A stretch of 15,197 nucleotides of DNA from Bacteroidota bacterium (lineage in GTDB: Bacteria; Bacteroidota; Rhodothermia; Rhodothermales; UBA10348), in NCBI GenBank assembly GCA_004356385.1, contig SMXL01000165.1, forward strand, positions 1-15,197, given 5' to 3'. The notes beneath the pieces are model-generated. The model was given only the letters and a program-made list of their open reading frames with translations. It made no database searches and had not been told where the DNA came from. This document shows, piece by piece, positions 1 through 7,122 of this stretch (positions within the stretch are counted from its first letter, which is position 1; the number at the start of each line of letters is the position of its first letter). The translations under genes and the position numbers were made by a program.

Positions 1-783
1 AATCTGGATACTCCCGAGCTTTCCGCTTTGAACGGTAATGGAGGGGCTCGCAATCGTTTCTCCCATTCCATGTATCTCGGCGAGACGTATCAGCGAGTTG
101 AAATCTTTCAGATTGACTTGATCCGGACCAGTAATTTTGTCGAAATTGTCGAAAAAATCCTTCGTCTCTACGAAGATGGAGATCCCCTGGTCTTCTTGAC
201 CACCCTGGCCACCCTGGCCACCCTGCTGCTGCTGTCCAACGATCACGCTCCAGTCGATACCAAGATCTCTGGATACGGTGTGATCGATCTCGAAAAGAAT
301 CGCGCTAATCTTAATTTGCCTCGTAGTAAGTGAAGCTGGGGGGCCCAGTAAACCGGTTGTGAAGCCCGGCCCACCCGCCGTTACCAAGGCGGCTTCAGAA
401 TCCAGAATCAGATTGTTTTCCGGAGCTAGTTCAATCATGAAAAACTGCTCGGTCTCTCGATACCTGAGATTATTGTATCCGAGTACGAGTTCCAGCGCAT
501 CCAGAAAGTGTACTCCGGCAATCGGAATTCCGATTGGATGTTTTCGCGTTTCCGGATCGATAATCTGCTTCGCAGTGACTCGCTGAAAGATTGGATTGAG
601 AAACTGAACGAATCGATCAAACGGTGTGGAAGGAAGAAATGATACCAGTTGATCCGGGGGAATGTAGGTGCGAATCTGCCTGCGAAGAGCCGCATCCTGG
701 GCGCTCGAAGTGTTCGCGATTCCCGACCAGAGTCCCAAGAGCAGAAAGGTGCCCAGGAGCAGTTTATTGATGGATGTACGCAT
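1..783 (-). CDS. Secretin family protein (PilQ/GspD-like), N-terminal part
   Basis: This is the first 261 codons of an outer-membrane secretin; the frame is open to the window edge, so the C-terminus lies outside. Secretins form the multimeric outer-membrane channel of type IV pili and type II secretion. Residues 1-28 form a signal peptide ending in SSAQ. Residues 70-118 resemble a small secretin N-terminal (STN/N0-like) domain. From about 155 the secretin core appears to begin, with the segments IKISAILFEIDHTVSRDLG and ETIASPSITVQSGKLGSIQI. Only one N-domain seems to precede the core, fewer than in typical PilQ or GspD. A Gln/Gly tract lies at 184-200. The ATG at 783 is 34 bp after the PilO/PilP-like gene, so it is the next gene of that operon. 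I am sure of the secretin fold from the core motif and context. Whether it belongs to a pilus or a secretion machine cannot be decided here. Confidence 0.82.
   Translation of the reverse strand, partial: MRTSINKLLLGTFLLLGLWSGIANTSSAQDAALRRQIRTYIPPDQLVSFLPSTPFDRFVQFLNPIFQRVTAKQIIDPETRKHPIGIPIAGVHFLDALELVLGYNNLRYRETEQFFMIELAPENNLILDSEAALVTAGGPGFTTGLLGPPASLTTRQIKISAILFEIDHTVSRDLGIDWSVIVGQQQQGGQGGQGGQEDQGISIFVETKDFFDNFDKITGPDQVNLKDFNSLIRLAEIHGMGETIASPSITVQSGKLGSIQI
199..234. repeat. Short in-frame tandem repeat (9-bp units plus CTG run)
   Basis: On the plus strand, the 9-bp unit ACCCTGGCC occurs at 202-210 and 211-219. A partial third copy follows and runs into four CTG triplets at 223-234. On the coding minus strand this encodes four Gln followed by GGQ repeats (secretin residues 184-196). 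Tracts of this kind can change length by slippage, and every unit is a multiple of three, so changes would stay in frame. Confidence 0.85.
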
Positions 784-817
784 GGTTCTCGTGATTGTAA
801 TGTCTCTTGAAGTTGGA

Positions 818-1819
818 TCAGTAAGGGTTCGAAGGAGTAAGTCTTATCGGACCTACCGCCTGGCGAAACTGTTCTTCTGTATCGAGATAGATCTCGATCT
901 CATCTATAATTCCACCTTTATTCAGGCGGGCCCGAACCCTACCGTGGCGTGGATCGATTTCTGTGATTTGTCCCAGATAAACGTTGTCACCTACCGACAG
1001 CGACACAAATCCGTCTTTCGTCTCAAAGACCGCTTCCTCTCCGACGATGGAGACGAGGTCCGACTTTTCGATTTCAAGTAATCCCAGCGTATTCGGAGGA
1101 ATCTGATCAAGAATCAGTGGCAAGAACGGATTCAAAGCGGTTCTTCGGGTGGGTAGAATGCCCGGAGGAAGTTGACTCAGGTCAGGGAGCGGGTTCGGTA
1201 TTCCTCCCTGCTCTCCAAGGCCTGTACCACGTAAATCGTCCTGGGCGCTAAGCCCAGCGGCACCACCGTAATAAGCCTCGAGCACAAAACTGAAGCTGAC
1301 CATCACCTCCATCTTGTCCCGGTTCGTCTCTGGATCAGTCGATATAAGGTCAAAATGAGACAATTCGAGATTCCTGAGCCGGTAGAAGCGTCGTTCGTTC
1401 TCGATACTCCAGATCAAGTCGTAAAGATTGTTGAAACGGCCGCGGCCTGTTATTTCAAAGATGTATTTCTTGAAACTGGTTCCCGAAACCATCTCCCGGA
1501 AGACCACGTCAAACGGATTGAAACCGACGCGTGTTTTTTTGTTGAGATAGGCGATAACTTCTTCAGATACTAGAATTTTAGGAATCACTTTGTATCGTGA
1601 TCTCCAGCGTCTCATCACCTGATCCACCTCTGTCTCAGACGATGTCACTTCCAGCATGAGTCCTTCAAGCTCTGCCTGCTTGCTCTTTGCAAGCTGCTCT
1701 GCCTTCCTCAGGCGCTCCATTTCGTCGCCTTGCTTGAAGTGAGTAATCCAGATTCCTCCACTTGCAACCAGGGCAAAGCAAATCCCGAGAACGATCATAT
1801 TCTGATAGATATTTCCCAT
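818..1819 (-). CDS. PilO-PilP-like fusion, inner-membrane pilus/secretion alignment protein
   Basis: The 333-residue protein seems to join two alignment-complex parts. Residues 7-25 form one membrane helix, 32-70 a charged coiled coil, and 80-185 a periplasmic ferredoxin-like domain, which is the PilO/GspM layout. A Pro/Gly-rich linker (186-228) leads to a second domain at 229-325. That domain starts with NPFLP and contains VSLSVGDNVYLGQITEIDP followed by a basic strand, as in PilP, the periplasmic protein that links the inner-membrane ring to the secretin. In most pilus operons PilO and PilP are separate, and PilP is a lipoprotein; here PilP would be tethered by the PilO helix. It sits 35 bp after the PilM/PilN-like gene and 34 bp before the secretin gene. 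The start has the A-rich leader GAAAAGAAA and no clear Shine-Dalgarno site. The PilO half is fairly safe; the PilP half rests on a short motif and gene order. Confidence 0.78.
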   Translation of the reverse strand: MGNIYQNMIVLGICFALVASGGIWITHFKQGDEMERLRKAEQLAKSKQAELEGLMLEVTSSETEVDQVMRRWRSRYKVIPKILVSEEVIAYLNKKTRVGFNPFDVVFREMVSGTSFKKYIFEITGRGRFNNLYDLIWSIENERRFYRLRNLELSHFDLISTDPETNRDKMEVMVSFSFVLEAYYGGAAGLSAQDDLRGTGLGEQGGIPNPLPDLSQLPPGILPTRRTALNPFLPLILDQIPPNTLGLLEIEKSDLVSIVGEEAVFETKDGFVSLSVGDNVYLGQITEIDPRHGRVRARLNKGGIIDEIEIYLDTEEQFRQAVGPIRLTPSNPY

Positions 1820-1854
1820 TTTCTTTTCGCTGTTATCGTATGATCTGGTTGTCG

Positions 1855-3720
1855 TTAGTCACCAACGGTGTCCTGCTGTTCCTTGGCTCTCGCGTTGGCT
1901 TTTTCCAGGATCACATTATTGCGTAGATAGATGGCCGCTTTAGGCAACTCTTTCGGAATTCTCCGTCTCATGCTGAAGCTGTAGACAGGCCATCCACGGA
2001 TCTCTGAGAAGGAAAGCGTCTCGATCGTTGCGTTCGATTGTGTAGCGAAGGCGACGACTTCATCGCGATCCGTAGCGTTCCCTTCGAGTCGAAGGAAATC
2101 ACCTTCTTCGCTCCACCGCTCAATCCAGATTCCCCTGACGTCGGCAGATACATCTGCGGTATGTTCGAGGGCTCGACTCCAGGCATCGCTCCCAACCAGG
2201 AGAGAATCCAGAACGTCGAGAGAAGTCAAATAGCCTACCGTCTGAGCCCGCAAACTGTCGATGCGTGACTGCAACACGTTGGTACTGGCTTCAATCAAGT
2301 CTTCTGGATAATGGCTGAGCTCGTACCTGTAGAGTTCCATCTTATGTCGTAGATCGAAATACCGGTACACAAAGAATAGAGACGTACAAAAAAGCACACC
2401 GTACATCGCGGCAATCTGCCACGAAAACGGTAGCTGAAACTGGGCCTTTAGCAGATCCTTGTGTAAGAAATTTATAGGCGGAAAGACCTTCTTGTGTATA
2501 TCAGACTCAATGACACGAAGCGTAACCGCAGCTGCCAAAATCGCATCTCCGTGCAACTCCAATGCATCGTCACCGGCATGTTTCGGCAGGTAGGAGCGCA
2601 GCAATTCTACCCGAGTGTCTGGAAAAAACGTTCGGAAGCTTTCAACGAGTCCAGATTCACGTTCTTCACCTAGAAGAACCACCATGTCGGCGTCACCTAG
2701 ACCAAATTCATCCTGGAGAAGCAGCACGCGACTACATATGGTCTCGGGCGGATCAATGGCGGTTATGGACCGAAGGCTTTCAAAGAGAACGAGCTCTTTT
2801 CCTTCCATAAACATGACGATCGTATCTCCAACACCTGCACGCACAAAGAGAACACGGCCTTCTTCATATGAGCTGGATTTTGGAGAGTCCACGCTTTCGG
2901 CGCTGAGTAGATACGCGGCTCTTGCAAGGCCGTGATACAAAGTGTACTCCGTATCCAATAAATCAACGGGCGGCAGTGGACGTTTTCTTTCCCGAATATC
3001 GGCTATCGTAGGGCCGACCGGTTCAAGAGCGGTCGTAAACACGGCCAAACTTCGCGTCTCCCCTTCCGTTTTGGATTTCATGGGTAGGAAAGTGACCTTG
3101 TCTGCGTCGACTTTCCCTGGGTGCTTCTCTTCAAGAATCTCCATCATCGCGCCGCCTGATCGCGAACCGTTTCCAAGCTTAAATCTGTTTTTATTCTTGC
3201 TCTTCTTAGCCTTGTTGACTGATTTTTTGCCTTTCGAAGAGGCAGATTGTTCACCGCCGATTCGAATCTCCTCGGTCTCGAGAAACGTAGATCCTACTGC
3301 AAACGCAATACGAAATTCTTCGTAACCCGCGCTCTTGCACTCGGCGATAATATCTAACAGCTCGACATCAAAGCGTTCCGCTGACTCGTACATCGACATC
3401 GGCATCTCGGAATAATCGGAAGGCATCGAGTCAGGAAGACTGGGCGTTGAATCAGAATCGCGAGAGGCACCGAATTCGGATCCAAGAAACATGGAGCCCG
3501 GGCTCTGAACACCGTCACCTACGTGAAAGGATGAATCGCCAGAAGAGACGTCGCTCATCTCCGGGGTCAGAGGCCCAAAAACGTCGGTACGCCCTCTCGG
3601 CCGGTGAAATTTCTTCAATATGACCGGACCGTCGGACGTATTGTGTACGAGTACGGCATTTACAGCCTTCGGAGAGGCCGTAATTCCCAGTACATATTCT
3701 GTTGAACCGATACGCTTCAT
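1855..3720 (-). CDS. PilM-PilN-like fusion (GspL-like topology)
   Basis: This 621-residue protein combines an N-terminal cytoplasmic actin-like domain with a C-terminal bitopic segment. Residues 1-38 (EYVLGITASPKAVNAVLV) and 285-400, including RVLFVRAGVGDTIVMFMEG and the helix around GDAILAAAV, look like a PilM/ASKHA fold. INFLHKDLL at 416-424 matches the INLLP-type motif that opens PilN. A membrane helix (about 434-452), coiled coil (455-505) and small periplasmic domain (515-585) follow. PilM and PilN are normally two proteins; the fused form has the topology of GspL from type II secretion. Two insertions stand out: a Ser/Asp/Pro/Met-rich stretch at 45-115, and a Lys-rich patch at 163-181 that may be cytoplasmic. 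It lies 22 bp after the ATPase gene and 35 bp before the PilO/PilP-like gene. The PilN half is clear; the PilM half is divergent and supported mainly by position and secondary-structure pattern. Confidence 0.8.
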   Translation of the reverse strand: MKRIGSTEYVLGITASPKAVNAVLVHNTSDGPVILKKFHRPRGRTDVFGPLTPEMSDVSSGDSSFHVGDGVQSPGSMFLGSEFGASRDSDSTPSLPDSMPSDYSEMPMSMYESAERFDVELLDIIAECKSAGYEEFRIAFAVGSTFLETEEIRIGGEQSASSKGKKSVNKAKKSKNKNRFKLGNGSRSGGAMMEILEEKHPGKVDADKVTFLPMKSKTEGETRSLAVFTTALEPVGPTIADIRERKRPLPPVDLLDTEYTLYHGLARAAYLLSAESVDSPKSSSYEEGRVLFVRAGVGDTIVMFMEGKELVLFESLRSITAIDPPETICSRVLLLQDEFGLGDADMVVLLGEERESGLVESFRTFFPDTRVELLRSYLPKHAGDDALELHGDAILAAAVTLRVIESDIHKKVFPPINFLHKDLLKAQFQLPFSWQIAAMYGVLFCTSLFFVYRYFDLRHKMELYRYELSHYPEDLIEASTNVLQSRIDSLRAQTVGYLTSLDVLDSLLVGSDAWSRALEHTADVSADVRGIWIERWSEEGDFLRLEGNATDRDEVVAFATQSNATIETLSFSEIRGWPVYSFSMRRRIPKELPKAAIYLRNNVILEKANARAKEQQDTVGD

Positions 3721-3742
3721 TGCAATTACGGGTGTTTTCTTC

Positions 3743-5077
3743 CTACTGAATCAATTGACTCAATCTGCGCTTGTTGTTGGCAAAATTGAGAGCGGTCTCA
3801 CGTGTGATCTGTCCTTCGCGTAACAATCGGAATAGGTCCTGTTCCAAAGTATTCTGTCCGTGTCCCGTACCCTCCCACATCATCTGGTATACCTCGTTGA
3901 CGTTACCATTCTTGACAGCAGCGCGTGCAGGAGGTGTCATCCAAAGGACTTCCTTCGTGAGGACCCGCCCACCGCTTGTGCTGGGAATGAGCTTCTGTGA
4001 AACGATGCAACGAAGAACATCGGCGAGGCGATTTCGAACACGCGTTTGCTCTTCATGAGGATATTCGGCGATCATTCGATCGATACTTTCCACTGCTGAG
4101 GACGTATGGAGTGTGGAAAACACTTTGTGTCCAGAGTCAGTGATCTCGAGACCTGCAGAAATGGTTTCTGGATCACGCATCTCACCAATTACGACGATAT
4201 CCGGGTCCTGACGCAAAGCCTGGACGATTCCGTCCTTGAAATTCGGTACGTCGCGACCTACTTCTCGATGCCGAACGATGCACTTTTTTGAATCATGCCG
4301 GTACTCGATCGGATTTCCAATGATGATTATGTGACCGTGAAAATCTTCGTTGTTGGCATCAATAATGGCGTCCAGCGTGGTGGACTTACCAGAGCCCGTA
4401 ACTCCAGTTACGAGAGTAAGACCATCGCGGACATAATTAAACATCATACCGCGTTCCACACTCGGGTGGAAATTGAGTGAGCTGAGCGTGCGAAGTTGAT
4501 CTGTAATGGCTCGCATATTGAGTGCGAGATATTCCATGTCGAAATAGACCGTGGCACGCAGTCGCACGGGGCGTCGCTGTCCCTTAATCCCCACCTGATA
4601 AGAAAAGTCGGCCGCTCCCCACTCAAAAAGACTTTTGATACTGATCTCATCAAGCAGGTTCAGAATCAGGCAATTCGTTTCATCAACGGTGTAACCACCG
4701 GCTCCGCGATCCGGGCTTTTGTCTCCATGGATCCGATACCAGACAGACCCAAGTGAAGATTCACCACCCATATCAATGTCCGATGCATCGGAGCTGATCA
4801 TTTTACTGAGTAACTGGTCGATGTGAACATGCATCGAGATCCGATCCTTGGTCTCGAGGCGTTTGAGTAGATCTAGCTGATACTCCAGCCGAGCAGCACC
4901 TCGAAGGCGCTCCGGTGTGTTCTCAGCAAGTGCCCTACAGGAAGGAGGAATAGGAGATACACTTCGAGGAGCCTGGCGCCTGGATATACGTGCTTCCGCG
5001 GGTCGAGGCCCGGCACCGTTCGACTGACGGCGGGAGTCTGAGCGCGTTGGCTGATTACTTATATCTCTGGTCGGCAT
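3743..5077 (-). CDS. pilT: PilT-like secretion/retraction ATPase
   Basis: This is a 444-residue hexameric AAA+-like ATPase of the PilT/GspE family; PilT drives pilus retraction at the inner membrane. Walker A is GVTGSGKST (225-233), Walker B is DPDIVVIGEMRD (291-302, catalytic Glu299), and the His box is STLHTSSAVESIDRMI (His324). The C-terminal region, from the ARAAVKNGNVNEVYQMM segment to LEQDLFRLLREGQITRETAL, follows PilT and not PilB or GspE. No four-cysteine zinc motif of GspE is present. The canonical PilT start corresponds to MHVHIDQLLSKMISSDASDI (from residue 82). The frame adds about 80 residues upstream, Arg/Ser/Pro-rich and then helical. I keep the upstream ATG because the extra segment 57-80 looks like a real helix. 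In the Asp box, the usual Glu-Asp before PIEY is replaced by Gly-Asn (residues 254-255). It is the first gene of the operon. Confidence 0.9.
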   Translation of the reverse strand: MPTRDISNQPTRSDSRRQSNGAGPRPAEARISRRQAPRSVSPIPPSCRALAENTPERLRGAARLEYQLDLLKRLETKDRISMHVHIDQLLSKMISSDASDIDMGGESSLGSVWYRIHGDKSPDRGAGGYTVDETNCLILNLLDEISIKSLFEWGAADFSYQVGIKGQRRPVRLRATVYFDMEYLALNMRAITDQLRTLSSLNFHPSVERGMMFNYVRDGLTLVTGVTGSGKSTTLDAIIDANNEDFHGHIIIIGNPIEYRHDSKKCIVRHREVGRDVPNFKDGIVQALRQDPDIVVIGEMRDPETISAGLEITDSGHKVFSTLHTSSAVESIDRMIAEYPHEEQTRVRNRLADVLRCIVSQKLIPSTSGGRVLTKEVLWMTPPARAAVKNGNVNEVYQMMWEGTGHGQNTLEQDLFRLLREGQITRETALNFANNKRRLSQLIQ

Positions 5078-5279
5078 GGTCCGTTTTACGATTTTTTGGA
5101 AAGTCAGAATTGGCGTTCGCGAAACCGCGAATTAGGCCAGCTTTCTAGGATCATATCGACCAGATACGGCTGCACTTAAGAACTATTCAGAGTTCAAATA
5201 TGGCTTAATATGGCTGAATGGGCGTATCTACGGTGTTTTAGAATCAAAATGAGACATGCTCGATCGTGTGAACAAGAAC
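5078..5279. promoter_or_regulatory. Upstream control region of the pilus operon
   Basis: About 200 bp without a gene lie upstream of the PilT-like ATPase, so the pilus-operon promoter must lie here or be missing. A perfect dyad, TTCGCG-AAAC-CGCGAA, occupies 5116-5131, about 40 bp before the ATG. Two direct copies of AATATGGCT sit one turn apart at 5197-5205 and 5207-5215. I could not assign a convincing -33/-7 or -35/-10 pair, so the promoter itself is inferred from the layout; the dyad and repeats are directly visible. Confidence 0.35.
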
Positions 5280-5330
5280 GGGGCGTCTCGCATGCGAGAC
5301 GCCCCGTTTTACGCTCTCAAACATGAGAGC
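5280..5330 (-). terminator. Double hairpin, probable terminator of the S8 protease gene
   Basis: A perfect 26-nt palindrome spans 5280-5305: an 11-bp stem (GGGGCGTCTCG with its complement) and a CATG loop. On the plus strand it is followed by GTTTT. On the minus strand, downstream of the protease stop, it is followed by a looser T-rich stretch (GTTCTTGTTC). A second hairpin, GCTCTCA-AACA-TGAGAGC (5313-5330), lies between the protease stop and the large stem. The GC-rich stem and its place 22 bp past the stop make termination of the minus-strand protease transcript the best reading. The plus-strand T-run suggests it may also block read-through from the other side. Confidence 0.75.
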
Positions 5331-5351
5331 TCGTCAACCTTTGTTCGTATG

Positions 5352-6662
5352 CTATTGCACGACAACGCTTAGGAGATCACGTGTGGTGCCGTTCGGAACC
5401 CGCCTTCCAGCTGCCGTTGCCCTCGAATCCAAGCTTTGAGATACATATTCACTATCGCCAGACGGATACTCAGCAAGGAATAAAGCAGCTGCACCGGAGA
5501 CATGGGCTGCGGCCATGGAGGTTCCAGACATCAAGTCAACCCCGAAAATATTCGACGATGTCGAAATTACGTCCTGGCCGGGGGCTAAAAGGTCGAGGCC
5601 AGATCCGAAATTCGAGAACGGTGAGAATCGGCGACGCTCATTAACAGATCCTACTGTTATGGCACCCGGCACATGTGCCGGCGAAATCATCGAAACGTCA
5701 ACTCCTTCGTTGCCTGCGGCCACGACCACTGTGACTCCCGCGTCAACTAGTTCTTGCACGGCATCGTCCATAAGAGTGAACTCAGTGGTCCCCACATCGA
5801 CACCGAAACTCAAGTTCACGACAGCCGGACGACCTGGATTATTTCTTTTCCAAGCCATCACATGATCCAGTGCCTGAATAATGATCGAGTCATCTGCCGA
5901 TCCGTCTGGACCAAATACCTTAAGATTATGGATACGTGCGCCTGGTGCCAATCCTACAATGCCATAGTCGTCATCTTTCGCTCCCACAATTCCAGCGATA
6001 TGTGTTCCGTGTCCGTCGGAGTCTGAGGCGCTCGGATCTGTGCCCGAAAAATCAACATTCTCTACGATATTGAGGTCGACCGATGAAACGCCGGTATCGA
6101 TCACAAACACGTCAATATCAACCGTGCCTTTCCCGTCGCCTGAGACGGTCCAACTCTCGGTTCCTCCAACCATGTCAACACTCCATGGAACGCTGCCCGT
6201 TTGATCTGCCTTAAGGCGTTTTCCTAGCCTCGGAACCCCAACTAGAAAAGCGGCCTCGATGGATTCCACGTCTGGATCCGCTTCCATCAGGTCCAGGAGT
6301 TCGTTCAGATATTTGCTGGAGACCCAAATGGCGAATCCAGGAAAAACATTCATGAACTCGTATCGGTCGACAATCTTGTATCGATCAACAATCTTGTATC
6401 GATCAACAATTTTATAGCGGTCAACAATTTTACTCGGACGCACCGTAAATACGATGCCTGTATAGCTCTCTCCTTTCGATAAAAGTTGACTGGCGTCTGC
6501 CAACAGGTGCCGATTTCGAACTTTTTCGGTTGAAGACGACATTTCGTCTAATTCCTGGATGGGATCAATGACCTGGTCGAGACAACCTCCCAGAAACAGG
6601 ATGCTTGCGCTCAGGCAAGAGACGAGGAGGCCATTTGTTCGTCTGATGTTGAAGACTTTCAT
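5352..6662 (-). CDS. Subtilisin-family (S8) serine protease, lipoprotein
   Basis: This 436-residue secreted endopeptidase begins with a lipoprotein signal (hydrophobic 11-24, lipobox LGGC, Cys27), so it is probably anchored in the outer membrane or periplasm. Residues 66-140 look like an inhibitor I9-type propeptide (YTGIVFTV, then FPGFAIWVSSKYLNELLDLME). The catalytic domain (about 160-430) has all expected residues: Asp189 in VIDTG, His218 in DGHGTHIAG, oxyanion Asn318 in AAGNEG, and Ser382 in SGTSMAAAHVSGAAAL. The triad is intact, so activity is expected. The propeptide holds four exact copies of KIVDRY (residues 78-101), which is not part of the usual I9 fold. No T9SS tail is present at the C-terminus (it ends LLSVVVQ). 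It is monocistronic: a terminator follows it, and a divergent gene lies 687 bp upstream. The substrate is unknown. Confidence 0.93.
   Translation of the reverse strand: MKVFNIRRTNGLLVSCLSASILFLGGCLDQVIDPIQELDEMSSSTEKVRNRHLLADASQLLSKGESYTGIVFTVRPSKIVDRYKIVDRYKIVDRYKIVDRYEFMNVFPGFAIWVSSKYLNELLDLMEADPDVESIEAAFLVGVPRLGKRLKADQTGSVPWSVDMVGGTESWTVSGDGKGTVDIDVFVIDTGVSSVDLNIVENVDFSGTDPSASDSDGHGTHIAGIVGAKDDDYGIVGLAPGARIHNLKVFGPDGSADDSIIIQALDHVMAWKRNNPGRPAVVNLSFGVDVGTTEFTLMDDAVQELVDAGVTVVVAAGNEGVDVSMISPAHVPGAITVGSVNERRRFSPFSNFGSGLDLLAPGQDVISTSSNIFGVDLMSGTSMAAAHVSGAAALFLAEYPSGDSEYVSQSLDSRATAAGRRVPNGTTRDLLSVVVQ
6360..6431 (-). repeat. Four 18-bp tandem repeats encoding KIVDRY
   Basis: Four consecutive 18-bp units encode the identical hexapeptide KIVDRY (protease residues 78-101). 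All four units differ at the DNA level, at third codon positions only: AAA/AAG, GTT/GTC, GAC/GAT, CGC/CGA and TAT/TAC. A fresh slippage product would be near-identical in DNA; these units have drifted silently while the peptide stayed fixed. Confidence 0.95.
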
Positions 6663-6717
6663 GACTTGGGGAAATGAATTTATTGCGGGTTGTGGTCATG
6701 CCGAAAAAATCTGCATC

Positions 6718-6749
6718 GGCAAAGTTTTGCCTTTCTGGGATCGGCCAAA
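6718..6749 (-). promoter_or_regulatory. Candidate promoter of the S8 protease with overlapping dyad
   Basis: On the minus strand, TTTG (6749-6746) is followed after 18 bp by AAACTTTG (6727-6720). This is one mismatch from the Bacteroidota -7 element TAnnTTTG, at allowed spacing from the -33 TTTG. The distance to the ATG at 6662 leaves a leader of about 50 nt. The -7 element is overlapped by a dyad, GGCAAA-GT-TTTGCC (6718-6731), which could bind a regulator. It is a match by eye only. Confidence 0.35.
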
Positions 6750-6875
6750 CACCTTGTCGATTAAAGCTTTAGCGCAAATATTTTATCGGACGGAAAAATG
6801 CGGGGATTGCGCTCGTATAGAGGCTCTTGGCACGCCTGCGTAACGGTGCAGCGAGCTGACAGAATTGATGGACGA

Positions 6876-6900
6876 AACGCTGGCCCGGGCGTTCTTTTTT
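6876..6900 (+). terminator. Weak terminator-like hairpin with T-run
   Basis: AACGC (6876-6880) pairs with GCGTT (6889-6893) around a GC-rich loop, and the hairpin is followed by C and six Ts. The shape fits a plus-strand intrinsic terminator, but no plus-strand gene lies upstream. It is either fortuitous or ends a short untranslated RNA starting within or before the protease 5' region. The stem is only five pairs. Confidence 0.25.
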
Positions 6901-6966
6901 AGGGCACGTGGAGGGCCCATTTCCCACGCGATCGGAATGGACCAGGAATAGCGTACGGAACTGCTC

Positions 6967-7122
6967 TTATAAGCCCAGACCGAACCACAGTCGAATCATC
7001 AATTCCTGACCTTGGAAGAAAAAGTAATTTTCCGACCGAGAATCCTTAATGAATGCTCCGAAATAGCCGATTAACAGGATGACTCTGGCCCCGAATTCAG
7101 CAATCCCCACAATGCGGATTTT
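6967..7122 (-). other. Open stretch of 51 codons, possible gene remnant
   Basis: A frame between stops at 7123-7125 and 6967-6969 encodes a hydrophobic peptide containing VGIAEFGARVILLIGYFGAF and ending GQELMIRLWFGLGL. The alternation and the hydrophobic ending resemble the last strands of a membrane or beta-barrel protein. The only early start is GTG at 7110, with no ribosome binding site, and the same frame upstream of the stop does not look like protein. It could be the decayed end of a lost gene, a small membrane protein, or chance. Confidence 0.2.

Noticed and set aside
668..1081. A 137-codon plus-strand frame
   Set aside because: It spans the secretin start and the end of the PilO/PilP-like gene, both well supported on the minus strand.
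6360..6431. Tandem repeat as a CRISPR-like array
   Set aside because: The units are contiguous 18-bp in-frame codons with no spacers, inside a protease gene.
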